From the NCBI RefSeq assembly GCF_020400605.1, contig NZ_JAINRD010000011.1:124001-188000 (forward strand): a stretch of 64,000 bases of DNA, given 5' to 3'. Below are positions 8,077 through 15,555 of the stretch, in pieces (the first letter of the stretch is position 1; each line of letters opens with the position of its first letter). Under the pieces are notes generated by a model, which was given only the letters and a program-made list of their open reading frames with translations, was not told the DNA's origin and did not search any database. This DNA comes from Streptomyces aculeolatus (lineage in GTDB: Bacteria > Actinomycetota > Actinomycetes > Streptomycetales > Streptomycetaceae). Both the position numbers and the translations under genes were made by a program.

Positions 8077-9477
8077 ATGACCAGCAGCGCAGAGCAGGCA
8101 CGCGGCGAGCACGCCGACGCCGCGCAGGCGAGCGCCGAGCGCGCGCGCAAGACCGCCGAAGGGCTGACGTACCTCTCCGGCTTCGGCAACCAGCACAGCA
8201 CCGAGGCCGTCCCCGGCGCCCTGCCCACCGGCCGCAACTCCCCGCAGCGCGCCCCCCTCGGGCTCTACGCCGAGCAGTTGTCCGGCTCCGCGTTCACCGA
8301 GCCCCGCGCCCACAACCGGCGCTCCTGGCTCTACCGCATCCGCCCCTCGGCCGCCCACCCCCGCTTCGTCCGCACCGGCAACGGGGCGGTGCGCACCGCC
8401 CCGTTCACCGAGGCGGCCCCCGACCCCAACCGGCTCCGCTGGAACCCGCTGCCGGAGCCCGCGCCCGGCACCGACTTCCTGGCCGGCCTGTGGACCCTCG
8501 GCGGCAACGGCGACGCCGCCCAGCGCACCGGCATGGCCATCCACCTCTACGCCGCCAACGCGCCCATGACCCGCGTCTTCTCCGACGCCGACGGCGAACT
8601 CCTCGTCGTCCCCGAACGCGGCGGCCTGCTGCTGCGCACCGAACTCGGGCTGCTGCGCGCCGAGCCGGGGCACGTCGCGCTCATCCCCCGCGGCGTCCGC
8701 TTCCGCGTCGAGCCGCTGACCGCGGGCACCACGGTGCGCGGCTACGTCTGCGAGAACTACGGCAGCCCCTTCGTCCTCCCCGACCTCGGCCCCATCGGCG
8801 CCAACGGCCTGGCCAACCCCCGGGACTTCCTCGCCCCGGTGGCGGCGTACGAGGAGACGGCGGGCCCGGTCGAGGTCGTCAACAAGTTCTGCGGCAACCT
8901 CTGGAAGGCCACGTACGACCACTCCCCGCTCGACGTCGTCGCCTGGCACGGCAACCACGTCCCGTACGTCTACGACCTGCACCGCTTCAACGTCATCGGC
9001 AGCATCAGCTACGACCACCCCGACCCGTCCATCTTCACCGTCCTCACCTCCCCCTCCGACACCCCGGGGCTCGCGGGCGTCGACTTCGTCGTCTTCGCGC
9101 CGCGCTGGCTCGTCGGCGAGGACACCTTCCGGCCGCCGTACTTCCACCGGAACGTGATGAGCGAGTACATGGGCCTGGTCGAGGGCGCGTACGACGCGAA
9201 GGCCGAGGGCTTCGTGCCCGGCGGCGGCTCCCTGCACAACATGATGTCCGCGCACGGCCCCGACCAGGAGACCTTCGACCGGGCCTCGGCGGCCGAGCTG
9301 AAGCCGCAGAAGATCGACGACGGGCTGGCGTTCATGTTCGAGACGCGCTGGCCGGTCACGCTCACGCCGCAGGCGCGGGACGCGGACCACCTCCAGGACG
9401 GCTACGACGACGTATGGCGGGGGCTGCGGCAAGCAGGGGGTCTGGGGGGCTCCCCCAGAGGGCACAGCAGGGCATGA
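8077..9477 (+). CDS. hmgA: Homogentisate 1,2-dioxygenase
   Basis: This 466-residue protein opens the ring of homogentisate to maleylacetoacetate, the key oxygenase of tyrosine and phenylalanine breakdown. Family signatures are YLSGFGNQHSTEA near the N-terminus, ENYGSPFVLPDLGPIGANGL, and the iron-site region PPYFHRNVMSEYMGL with HNMMSAHGPD after it. The ATG at 8077 is chosen for a GGGAAGG-type site upstream. An ATG at 8032 is in frame but inside the operator repeat. The last dozen residues (after DDVWRGL) are non-family sequence encoded by a hairpin (9441-9459). The gene overlaps the regulator start by 4 nt. No fumarylacetoacetase or HPPD gene is nearby. Confidence 0.96.
   Translation: MTSSAEQARGEHADAAQASAERARKTAEGLTYLSGFGNQHSTEAVPGALPTGRNSPQRAPLGLYAEQLSGSAFTEPRAHNRRSWLYRIRPSAAHPRFVRTGNGAVRTAPFTEAAPDPNRLRWNPLPEPAPGTDFLAGLWTLGGNGDAAQRTGMAIHLYAANAPMTRVFSDADGELLVVPERGGLLLRTELGLLRAEPGHVALIPRGVRFRVEPLTAGTTVRGYVCENYGSPFVLPDLGPIGANGLANPRDFLAPVAAYEETAGPVEVVNKFCGNLWKATYDHSPLDVVAWHGNHVPYVYDLHRFNVIGSISYDHPDPSIFTVLTSPSDTPGLAGVDFVVFAPRWLVGEDTFRPPYFHRNVMSEYMGLVEGAYDAKAEGFVPGGGSLHNMMSAHGPDQETFDRASAAELKPQKIDDGLAFMFETRWPVTLTPQARDADHLQDGYDDVWRGLRQAGGLGGSPRGHSRA
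9441..9459. repeat. Palindromic hairpin in the 3' end of hmgA
   Basis: TCTGGGGG-GCT-CCCCCAGA forms an 8-bp perfect stem just before the hmgA stop and the overlapping regulator start. It encodes part of the atypical C-terminal tail. I recall similar G-run/C-run palindromes as dispersed repeats between Streptomyces genes, so this may be an inserted repeat that displaced the original stop codon. Confidence 0.6.
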
Positions 9478-10226
9478 CCGGCCTCTTCGCGCCCGACTTT
9501 CTCCAGCTCAACCGCAAGCTGCCGCTGTGGTACCAGGTGTCGCAGTCCCTGCGCGCCTCCATCCTCGGCCGGCCGCAGGACGCGCCGCTGCGGCTGCCGA
9601 CGGAGGAACGGCTCGCCGAGCACTACGGCGTCAGCGTGCTCACCCTCCGCCAGGCCCTCAAGGAGCTGGAGGAGGAGGGCCTGATCACGCGCCACCGCCG
9701 CCGCGGCACCTTCATCGAGGCGACGGCCCGGAGCACCGCCCCCGTCCGGCTGCTGGGCTCGGTCGACGCGATCGTCGCCCAGCAGTCCGGCGACCGCACG
9801 ACGCTCCTCGCCCACGGCCCCGCCCCGGTCCCCGCGGACCTCGCCGATTACTTCCCGGACCTGGGCGAGGCCATGGCGTACCGGCGCCTGCGCCACGACG
9901 GCGCCACCGGCGAGGCCACCAACTGGGCCGTCAACACCGTCCGTCCGGAGGCCGCCGCCCGCATCGACCCGGCGGATCTGGAGCGCTGGCCGATGACGAA
10001 GGTCCTGCGCGACCGGGCGGGCATCCGCATCGCCCGCATCACGGACACCGTCACCGCGACCCTGGCCGACCCGGAGACGGTCGAGCTGCTGGGTGTCCCA
10101 CTGCTCAGCCCGATCCTGCACTACACGGGCGTCTCGTACGACGACGGCGGCAGGGTCGTGGACGTGGCCCGGATCCGCTACCGGGGCGACCGGTTCTCGT
10201 TCAGCGTGACGCTGGAGGCCCCCTAG
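9474..10226 (+). CDS. GntR-family (HutC subfamily) transcriptional regulator
   Basis: A 250-residue repressor-type protein. The N-terminal winged helix (LPLWYQVSQSLRASIL, then RLPTEERLAEHYGVSVLTLRQALKELE in two parts, with RHRRRGTFI as the wing) spans about residues 15-85. A UTRA ligand-binding domain follows and ends with RIRYRGDRFSF. It overlaps hmgA by ATGA and so is co-expressed with it. The likely site is the inverted repeat at 8023-8052, and a homogentisate-pathway intermediate is a reasonable ligand, both by inference. HmgA repressors elsewhere are usually IclR or MarR, so a HutC-type controller here is a different solution. Confidence 0.9.
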   Translation: MTGLFAPDFLQLNRKLPLWYQVSQSLRASILGRPQDAPLRLPTEERLAEHYGVSVLTLRQALKELEEEGLITRHRRRGTFIEATARSTAPVRLLGSVDAIVAQQSGDRTTLLAHGPAPVPADLADYFPDLGEAMAYRRLRHDGATGEATNWAVNTVRPEAAARIDPADLERWPMTKVLRDRAGIRIARITDTVTATLADPETVELLGVPLLSPILHYTGVSYDDGGRVVDVARIRYRGDRFSFSVTLEAP

Positions 10227-10243
10227 GGTGCCCGGAGCCGCGT

Positions 10244-11128
10244 TCAGCCCAGGAGGCGTGCCTCCTCGTCGGTGAGCCGGACCGCGGCCGCGGCGACGTT
10301 CTCCACGAGGTGGTCGGGATTGCCGGTGCCGGGGATGGCGAGGACGTGCGGGCCCTGGTGGAGGGTCCACGCCAGGCGGATCTGCGCGGGGGTCAGGCCG
10401 CGGGCGCGGGCGGCGGCGCGGACCTCCTCCGCCTCCGTACCCGAGGGGCCCGCCTCCCGGCCCTCGCCCGCGATGGCGAAGAACGGCACGTAGGCGATGC
10501 CCTGTTCGCCGCAGGTGTGCAGCAGGTCCCGCTCCTCGGCGGCGGCGCCGACGCCGAAGGCGTTCTGGACGCAGACCACCGGGGCGATCGTCCGGGCCTC
10601 GGCGAGCTGGCCGGCGCTGACGTTGGAGACGCCGAGGTGGCGCACGAGGCCGGCCGTGCGGCACTCCGCGAGGGCGCCGAAATGGTCGGCCAGGGAGCCG
10701 TCCGCGCGCCTGCGGCTGGGCGGGAGGCGGAGGTTGACGAGGTCGAGGTGGTCGCGGCCGAGCTGGCGCAGGTTCTCCTCGACCTGCCCGCGGATCTGCT
10801 CGGGCTCGGCCCACCCCCACGCGCCCGACGGGTCGCGGCCCGCCCAGACCTTGGTGGCGATGACGAGGTCGTCGGGGTACGGGGCGAGGGCGGAGTTGAT
10901 CAGTTCGTTGGCGGACCGGCGGGCGGAGAAGTAGAAGGCGGCGGTGTCGATGTGGTTGACGCCGAGTTCGACGGCGCGGCGCAGCACGGTGCGGGCGCGC
11001 GCCCGGCCGCCCGCGTCCGGCTCCGCCGCGGCGGGCAGGCGCATGGCGCCGAAGCCCAGGCGGCGGACGGAGAGGTCGCCGAGCCGCCAGGTGCCGGCGG
11101 CGTCCGCGGTGATCGTTGAGGAGGACAT
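10244..11128 (-). CDS. Aldo/keto reductase, YdbC/PdxI-like
   Basis: A 294-residue TIM-barrel oxidoreductase. GVNHIDTAAFYFS carries Asp61 and Tyr66, with Lys93 in IATKVW. The usual catalytic-His strand reads LDLVNLRLPPS, so the histidine is missing. The sequence pattern (VNHIDT, DLVNLR, VSNVSAGQLAEAR, VCVQN, GIAYVPFF, AIPGTG) matches my recollection of E. coli YdbC, described as a pyridoxal reductase acting in pyridoxine salvage. The stop lies 17 bases from the convergent GntR gene. Cytoplasmic and NADPH-using by family. The substrate is not proven here. Confidence 0.85.
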   Translation of the reverse strand: MSSSTITADAAGTWRLGDLSVRRLGFGAMRLPAAAEPDAGGRARARTVLRRAVELGVNHIDTAAFYFSARRSANELINSALAPYPDDLVIATKVWAGRDPSGAWGWAEPEQIRGQVEENLRQLGRDHLDLVNLRLPPSRRRADGSLADHFGALAECRTAGLVRHLGVSNVSAGQLAEARTIAPVVCVQNAFGVGAAAEERDLLHTCGEQGIAYVPFFAIAGEGREAGPSGTEAEEVRAAARARGLTPAQIRLAWTLHQGPHVLAIPGTGNPDHLVENVAAAAVRLTDEEARLLG

Positions 11129-11265
11129 CAGCGGAGTCTGGCACGGGTGGTCCGGATGCGGTGGCGCCGGTGGTGTCGCACCGGGATCGTAGGATGCGAA
11201 GCGCCCTGCGGGCGGCCCGGCAGGCAGTCGGACGGGCGGCTCCGGCAGCGAGGGGAGGACGGGGC

Positions 11266-12615
11266 ATGGGTGGTTCGGCGGACAGCGGCCCGGCCGTGGC
11301 GGAGGCCGCCGTAGCGCAGGCCCCCGCGGCGGAGGCCGCGCCCGCGGCGGACGAGGGGGTGCGGGGACGGGCCGAGGGCCCGCCCGTCGCCGGCGACGCC
11401 GCCCCGCTGCTCGCCGATCTGATGCCCTGGAGCGTCGCCCCGCTGCGGCTCGGCCGGGGGTGGGTCATGGGGCCCGACGCGGCGTCGCTGCGGGCGCGGT
11501 GGGACGCGCTCGTACGGGCCGAAGGCGCCGAGCGGGACGAGCTGTTCCGGCCGACCCGGGCGCGGACGACGCACAGCGCCGTGGCGCAGCTGCCCGGCCG
11601 GGCCGCCGGGACCGGGCGGCTGGCCCGCGAGGCGGGGCCGTGTCCCGAGCCGGTACGGGTGCTGCACGGGGCGTACGACCGGCGGTGGTTGATCCCCGAC
11701 AACCGGCTGCTGGACGCCGCCCGGCCGGAGTTGTGGCGCGTCGCGGACGACCGGCAGCTCTTCGCCGTCGAGGCCGGGTACGTCCCGCAGGCGGCGGGCG
11801 GACCAGGCGGGCTCGCCGTGGTCGCGTCCGCGCTGCTGCCGGACGGGCGGTCGCCCGCCGGGCGGCCGGGACGGATCAGGCCGCTGTACCGGCGGCCCCG
11901 GGGGCGGGAGCCCAACGTCGCGCCGCGGCTGCTGCGCTGGCTCGGCCGGCGGCTGGGCGGGAAGGTCGCGCCGGAGGACCTGTTCGCCTGGGCGCTGGCC
12001 GCCGGGCGGGCCACCCCGCGCGGCTGCGCGGTGCCGCTGACCGCCGACGCGGAGGAGTGGCGGGCCGGCGTGGCGCGGGGGCGGCGGCTGCTGGAGGTGC
12101 AGCTCCGCGGCGCCCGCGGGGGCGGCAGGCCCCGGCTCCCGGGCGGGCGGCGCCCGTACGTACGGGCGGCGCTACCGGCCAGGCCCGCGGACGTGTCGTA
12201 CGACCCGGAGGAGGAGGCGCTGCTCCTCGGCGAGGGGCGCATCTCGCCGGTGCCGCGGGAGGCCTGGGAGTTCACGGAGGGCGGCGTGCCGGTGCTGGAG
12301 CAGTGGATCGCCGCGCGGGTGGAGCCCGGGGAGCCGGGGACGCTGGCGGCGATCCGGCCGGGGGCGTGGCCGCAGGAGTGGACGTCGGAACTGCTGGAGC
12401 TGATCACGGTTCTGGCGCTGCTCGCGGAGGCGGCGGGTCCGGACACGGACCGGGACGCGGGTCGGGACGCGGGTCCGGACGCGTCCGGCGCGGAGATCAC
12501 GGCGGCCGAGCTGCGCGAGGCGGGCATCCTCCCCGCCCCCGCCTCGGCCCGCCGCCCCGCGTCGGTACTGGACCACCGCGAGGAGGGCCCGGAGGGACAG
12601 TACGCCTTGATCTGA
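11266..12615 (+). CDS. Orphan type ISP restriction-modification enzyme C-terminal-domain protein
   Basis: A 449-residue protein with an Ala-rich start, then PLLADLMPWSVAPLRLGRGWVM, VLHGAYDRRWLIPDNRLLDAARPELWR and ITVLALLAEAAG, ending ASVLDHREEGPEGQYALI. These resemble the LlaBIII-type target-recognition C-terminal domain of single-chain type ISP enzymes. No nuclease, helicase or methyltransferase domain (no NPPY or DEAD-box motif) is present here or next door. Related stand-alone proteins occur across Streptomyces, as I recall, so it may be a domesticated DNA-binding protein. The ATG at 11266 has a GGGGAGG site. An in-frame ATG at 11194 is less well supported. It is followed by the STAND pair. 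Confidence 0.75.
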   Translation: MGGSADSGPAVAEAAVAQAPAAEAAPAADEGVRGRAEGPPVAGDAAPLLADLMPWSVAPLRLGRGWVMGPDAASLRARWDALVRAEGAERDELFRPTRARTTHSAVAQLPGRAAGTGRLAREAGPCPEPVRVLHGAYDRRWLIPDNRLLDAARPELWRVADDRQLFAVEAGYVPQAAGGPGGLAVVASALLPDGRSPAGRPGRIRPLYRRPRGREPNVAPRLLRWLGRRLGGKVAPEDLFAWALAAGRATPRGCAVPLTADAEEWRAGVARGRRLLEVQLRGARGGGRPRLPGGRRPYVRAALPARPADVSYDPEEEALLLGEGRISPVPREAWEFTEGGVPVLEQWIAARVEPGEPGTLAAIRPGAWPQEWTSELLELITVLALLAEAAGPDTDRDAGRDAGPDASGAEITAAELREAGILPAPASARRPASVLDHREEGPEGQYALI

Positions 12616-12716
12616 GCCCCCGGCCGTACCCGGAGTGTCCAGATACACGCTGTCGCGTCGTGCGACGCGTGGGCTACCTTCCGTGAGGACCGTGGAACTC
12701 GGTGGGGAGGTGCGTG

Positions 12717-13190
12717 GTGCTGGACCAGGCGTTGACGCTCTTGGCCGCATCGGGAGGCGCAGCAGTGGTGTCGGCCGCGGGCACGGACGCCTGGGGCGCC
12801 CTGCGCGGGGCGGTGGCCAGCTGGCTCGGCCGCGGCGATACGCACCGGGAAAGAGCCGAGCTGGCACGCCTGGACCGGACTGCTGCCGCTCTCGAAGCCG
12901 TCGGCGAGCAGGCGGAGGCGGAGCGTGCCCGGCAGCGCGCCGCCTGGCAGGCGCACGTCGAGGGCGCTCTGGCGTCGCTCGCCGGCCGCGAGCAGCTGGC
13001 GGCGGCCGGGGAACTGCGCCGGATTCTCGCCGAGCACGGTCACCCGGGCGGGGTCTCCGCCGGTCCGGGGGGAGTCGCCGCGGGCGGGGACGTGACCGTA
13101 CGGGCCGAGGGAGGGTCGGTGGCGGCCGGCTCCATCCAGGGCGGAGTCCATCTCGGCCCCCCTTCCCCACCGGCTCCGGACCAGGGCTGA
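12717..13190 (+). CDS. Small coiled-coil, Gly-rich-tail protein upstream of the NB-ARC gene
   Basis: About 157 residues from a GTG with GGGGAGG six bases upstream (another GTG lies one codon earlier). It has a short apolar N-terminus (LLAASGGAAVVSAAG), a charged helical centre rich in Glu/Arg/Ala (ARLDRTAAALEAVGEQAEA) and a C-terminal Gly/Val repeat (GGVAAGGDVTVRAEGGSVA). Such Gly-rich segments occur just before NB-ARC domains in actinobacterial NLR-like proteins. It therefore looks like the N-terminal part of the next gene's product. The frames are -1 to each other and a slippery C-run (13157-13163) precedes the stop. No function is assigned. Confidence 0.65.
   Translation: MLDQALTLLAASGGAAVVSAAGTDAWGALRGAVASWLGRGDTHRERAELARLDRTAAALEAVGEQAEAERARQRAAWQAHVEGALASLAGREQLAAAGELRRILAEHGHPGGVSAGPGGVAAGGDVTVRAEGGSVAAGSIQGGVHLGPPSPPAPDQG
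13157..13163 (+). promoter_or_regulatory. Possible -1 frameshift heptamer (C CCC CCT)
   Basis: In the small upstream frame the codons read GGC CCC CCT, giving the X XXY YYZ pattern C CCC CCT, 24 nt before the TGA at 13188. A -1 slip would move the ribosome exactly into the NB-ARC frame, which has no ATG, GTG or TTG codon where it should begin. An indel in this six-C run would give the same picture. Confidence 0.45.
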
Positions 13191-15490
13191 CCGGACCGGT
13201 TGAGGAAGGCCCGGGCACGGCCCGGAACCCCGGCTCCGGCGGGGTCACGGTCCATGCGCAGCACAACAGCATCGCCGTCGGCTACCTGGCCGGTGACCTC
13301 CGCCTGAGCACCGGAGCCGCCGCGCTGTCCTCCTTCACCTGGCCGCACCAGGTGGGAGTGATCCCCCGCCGGGCCGACTGCTTCCAGGACCGCGCGGTCT
13401 CCCGGGAACTGGACCGTGCGGTGGCGGACGGCGGGACGGTGGTGCTCTACCAGGTACTCACCGGGATGGGCGGTGTGGGCAAGACGCAACTCGCCGCCCA
13501 GTACGCGCGCGACACCTGGGACCGGCAGGAGGCCGACCTGCTGGTCTGGATCACCGCCGCGTCCCGCTCGGCCATCGTCACCGGATACGCACAGGCTGCC
13601 GGCGAGATCCTCGGTGCCGATCCCGCGGCACCCGAGACGGCCGCGCGCGCCTTCCTCGCCTGGCTGGAGCCGAGGTCCGGCCCGGAGAAGCGGCGTTGGC
13701 TCGTCGTACTCGACGACCTCGCCAACCCGGCCGATCTCCGGGGCCTGTGGCCCCCGGCCGGCCCGCTCGGCCGGACCCTGATCACCACCCGCCGCCGTGA
13801 GGCGGCGCTCACCCGCGGGCGTAAGGTCGTCGACGTGGGCCTGTACACGCCGGACGAGGCGCGCGCCTATCTCACCGAGGCGCTGGCCGACAGCGGGCGC
13901 CACGAACCTCCCGACCAGGTGGCCGCCCTCGCCGGCGAACTCGGCCATCTACCGCTCGCCCTGGCCCAGGCGGCCGCCTACCTCTCCGACACCGGTCTCG
14001 GCATCGCCGCGTACCGGGAGAGGCTGGCCGAACGCGCCCTGCGCGACCTGCTGCCGGACTCCTCCGCCCTGCCCGACGACTATCCGGAGCCCGTCTGGGC
14101 CGCCTGGGCCCTCTCCGTCGACCGTGCCGACCGGCTTCCCCCCGCCGGCCTCGCCCGCCCCCTCCTCGAACTCGCGGCCCTGCTGGACCCCAACGGCATC
14201 CCCGCCGCCGTCCTCGGCGACGCGGCCGTCCGCACCGGGCTGAGCCGGGCCGCGGGCCGTCCGGAGACCACGGGGTCCGTGGGGGCGGACGAGGTGGAGG
14301 GGGCGCTGCACGTACTGCACCGCCTGAGTCTCGTCGACTACGCTCCTGACCACCCTCACCAGGCCGTTCGCGTGCACCAGCTCATCCAGCGCGCCACTCG
14401 CGAAGGTCTCGCCGACGCGCGCCTGGCCGAGTCGGCGCGGACCGCCGGCGACGCTCTCGTCGCCGCGTGGCCGGAGGTCGAACGCGACACGGCCCTCGCC
14501 CAGGCCCTGCGGGCGAACGCGGCAGCCCTCACCGAGTGCGCGCCGCACGCCCTGCACAGCGGCGGTGCGGACGGCTTCCATCCCGTGCTGCTGCGCACCG
14601 GGCGGAGCCTCGGCGACAGCGGTCAGGTCACCGCCGCCGTCTCGTATTTCGCCCAGCTCATCGAAGCCGCCGACGACCGTCTGAGCCGGGAGCACCCCGA
14701 CACCTTCGCCTTCCGTCAGAACCACGCCTACTGGCGCGGTCAGGCCGGAGACCCGGCGGGTGCCACCGCGGCCTACGCGGAACTCCTCACCGACCAGTTG
14801 CGCGTCCTGGGGCCCGAACACCCCGAGACCCTCATCACCCGGCACCACCGTGCCCGATGGCACGGCGAGGCCGGGGATCCGGCCGGCGCGGCCGAAGCCT
14901 TCGCGGAACTCGTCGCCGACCAGTTGCGCGTCCTGGGACCCGACGATACGGAGTGCCTGATCTCGCGGCACAACCTCGCTCGCTGGCGCGGCAACTCCGG
15001 TGACCCGGCCGGTGCGGCGGAAGCCTTCGCGGAACTCGTCGAGGACCAGTTGCGGGTCCTGGGGCCCGACCATCTCTACACGCTCTCCGCCCGCACCAAC
15101 CTGGCCCGCTGGCGCGGGGAAGCAGGCGATCCGGAAGGCGCGGTGGTCGCGCTCACGGGAGTGCTCGCCGACCAGACGCGCGTCCTCGGTCCCGATCACG
15201 GCCATACCCTCATCACCCGTCATCACCTCGCCCGCTGGCGCGGGAAGGCCGGCGACCCGGCCGGCGCGGTCCGGGCCTTCACGGAACTCGCCGCCGACCG
15301 CCTGCGGGTGCTGGGCCCCGACCACCCGCAGACCTTCGCGACGCGCCACTCCCTCGCCAGTGGTGCGCGGAGGCCGGTGACACCGCCGGAGCGGAGGCCG
15401 CACTCGCGGAACTGCTCGCGGACGAGATGCGCGTCCTGGGTCCCGAGCACCCCTATACGATCCGGACCCGGCGGAGCTTCGACGAGCTGA
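13187..15490 (+). CDS. NB-ARC/TPR STAND protein, reading frame disrupted near its end
   Basis: The frame encodes an NLR-like NTPase. HNSIAVGYLAGDL leads into an NB-ARC domain with P-loop TGMGGVGKTQLAA, Walker B RWLVVLDDLA and TLITTRR, then at least five TPR-like units of about 42 residues, each containing a WRG-AGDPAGA and a DQLRVLGPDH-type segment. No canonical start lies upstream of the conserved N-terminus. A CTG at 13187 overlaps the previous stop, and the first GTG (13352) would remove conserved sequence. Near 15358 a one-base loss shifts the frame, and the TPR pattern (RWCAEAGD, ALAELLADEMRVLGPEHP) continues in another frame to TGA 15520-15522. Such proteins act as signal-sensing switches, some in phage defence. 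That role is inference here. Confidence 0.75.
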   Translation: MTGPVEEGPGTARNPGSGGVTVHAQHNSIAVGYLAGDLRLSTGAAALSSFTWPHQVGVIPRRADCFQDRAVSRELDRAVADGGTVVLYQVLTGMGGVGKTQLAAQYARDTWDRQEADLLVWITAASRSAIVTGYAQAAGEILGADPAAPETAARAFLAWLEPRSGPEKRRWLVVLDDLANPADLRGLWPPAGPLGRTLITTRRREAALTRGRKVVDVGLYTPDEARAYLTEALADSGRHEPPDQVAALAGELGHLPLALAQAAAYLSDTGLGIAAYRERLAERALRDLLPDSSALPDDYPEPVWAAWALSVDRADRLPPAGLARPLLELAALLDPNGIPAAVLGDAAVRTGLSRAAGRPETTGSVGADEVEGALHVLHRLSLVDYAPDHPHQAVRVHQLIQRATREGLADARLAESARTAGDALVAAWPEVERDTALAQALRANAAALTECAPHALHSGGADGFHPVLLRTGRSLGDSGQVTAAVSYFAQLIEAADDRLSREHPDTFAFRQNHAYWRGQAGDPAGATAAYAELLTDQLRVLGPEHPETLITRHHRARWHGEAGDPAGAAEAFAELVADQLRVLGPDDTECLISRHNLARWRGNSGDPAGAAEAFAELVEDQLRVLGPDHLYTLSARTNLARWRGEAGDPEGAVVALTGVLADQTRVLGPDHGHTLITRHHLARWRGKAGDPAGAVRAFTELAADRLRVLGPDHPQTFATRHSLASGARRPVTPPERRPHSRNCSRTRCASWVPSTPIRSGPGGASTS

Positions 15491-15522
15491 AGCAGCGCCG
15501 CACGGGCACCGGTCCGGGCTGA
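15360..15522 (+). pseudogene. Out-of-frame 3' remnant of the NB-ARC/TPR gene
   Basis: After the frame break at about 15358-15360, the +1-shifted frame reads WCAEAGDTAGAEAALAEL, then LADEMRVLGPEHPYTIRTRR and a short charged tail ending at TGA 15520-15522. This is clearly the last TPR unit of the preceding gene. It shows that the intact protein ended here and not at 15490. Either a true single-base deletion or a sequencing error explains it. Confidence 0.75.
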
Positions 15523-15555
15523 GACGGCCGCCCGCGAGCAGGGAGTCGAGGAGGG

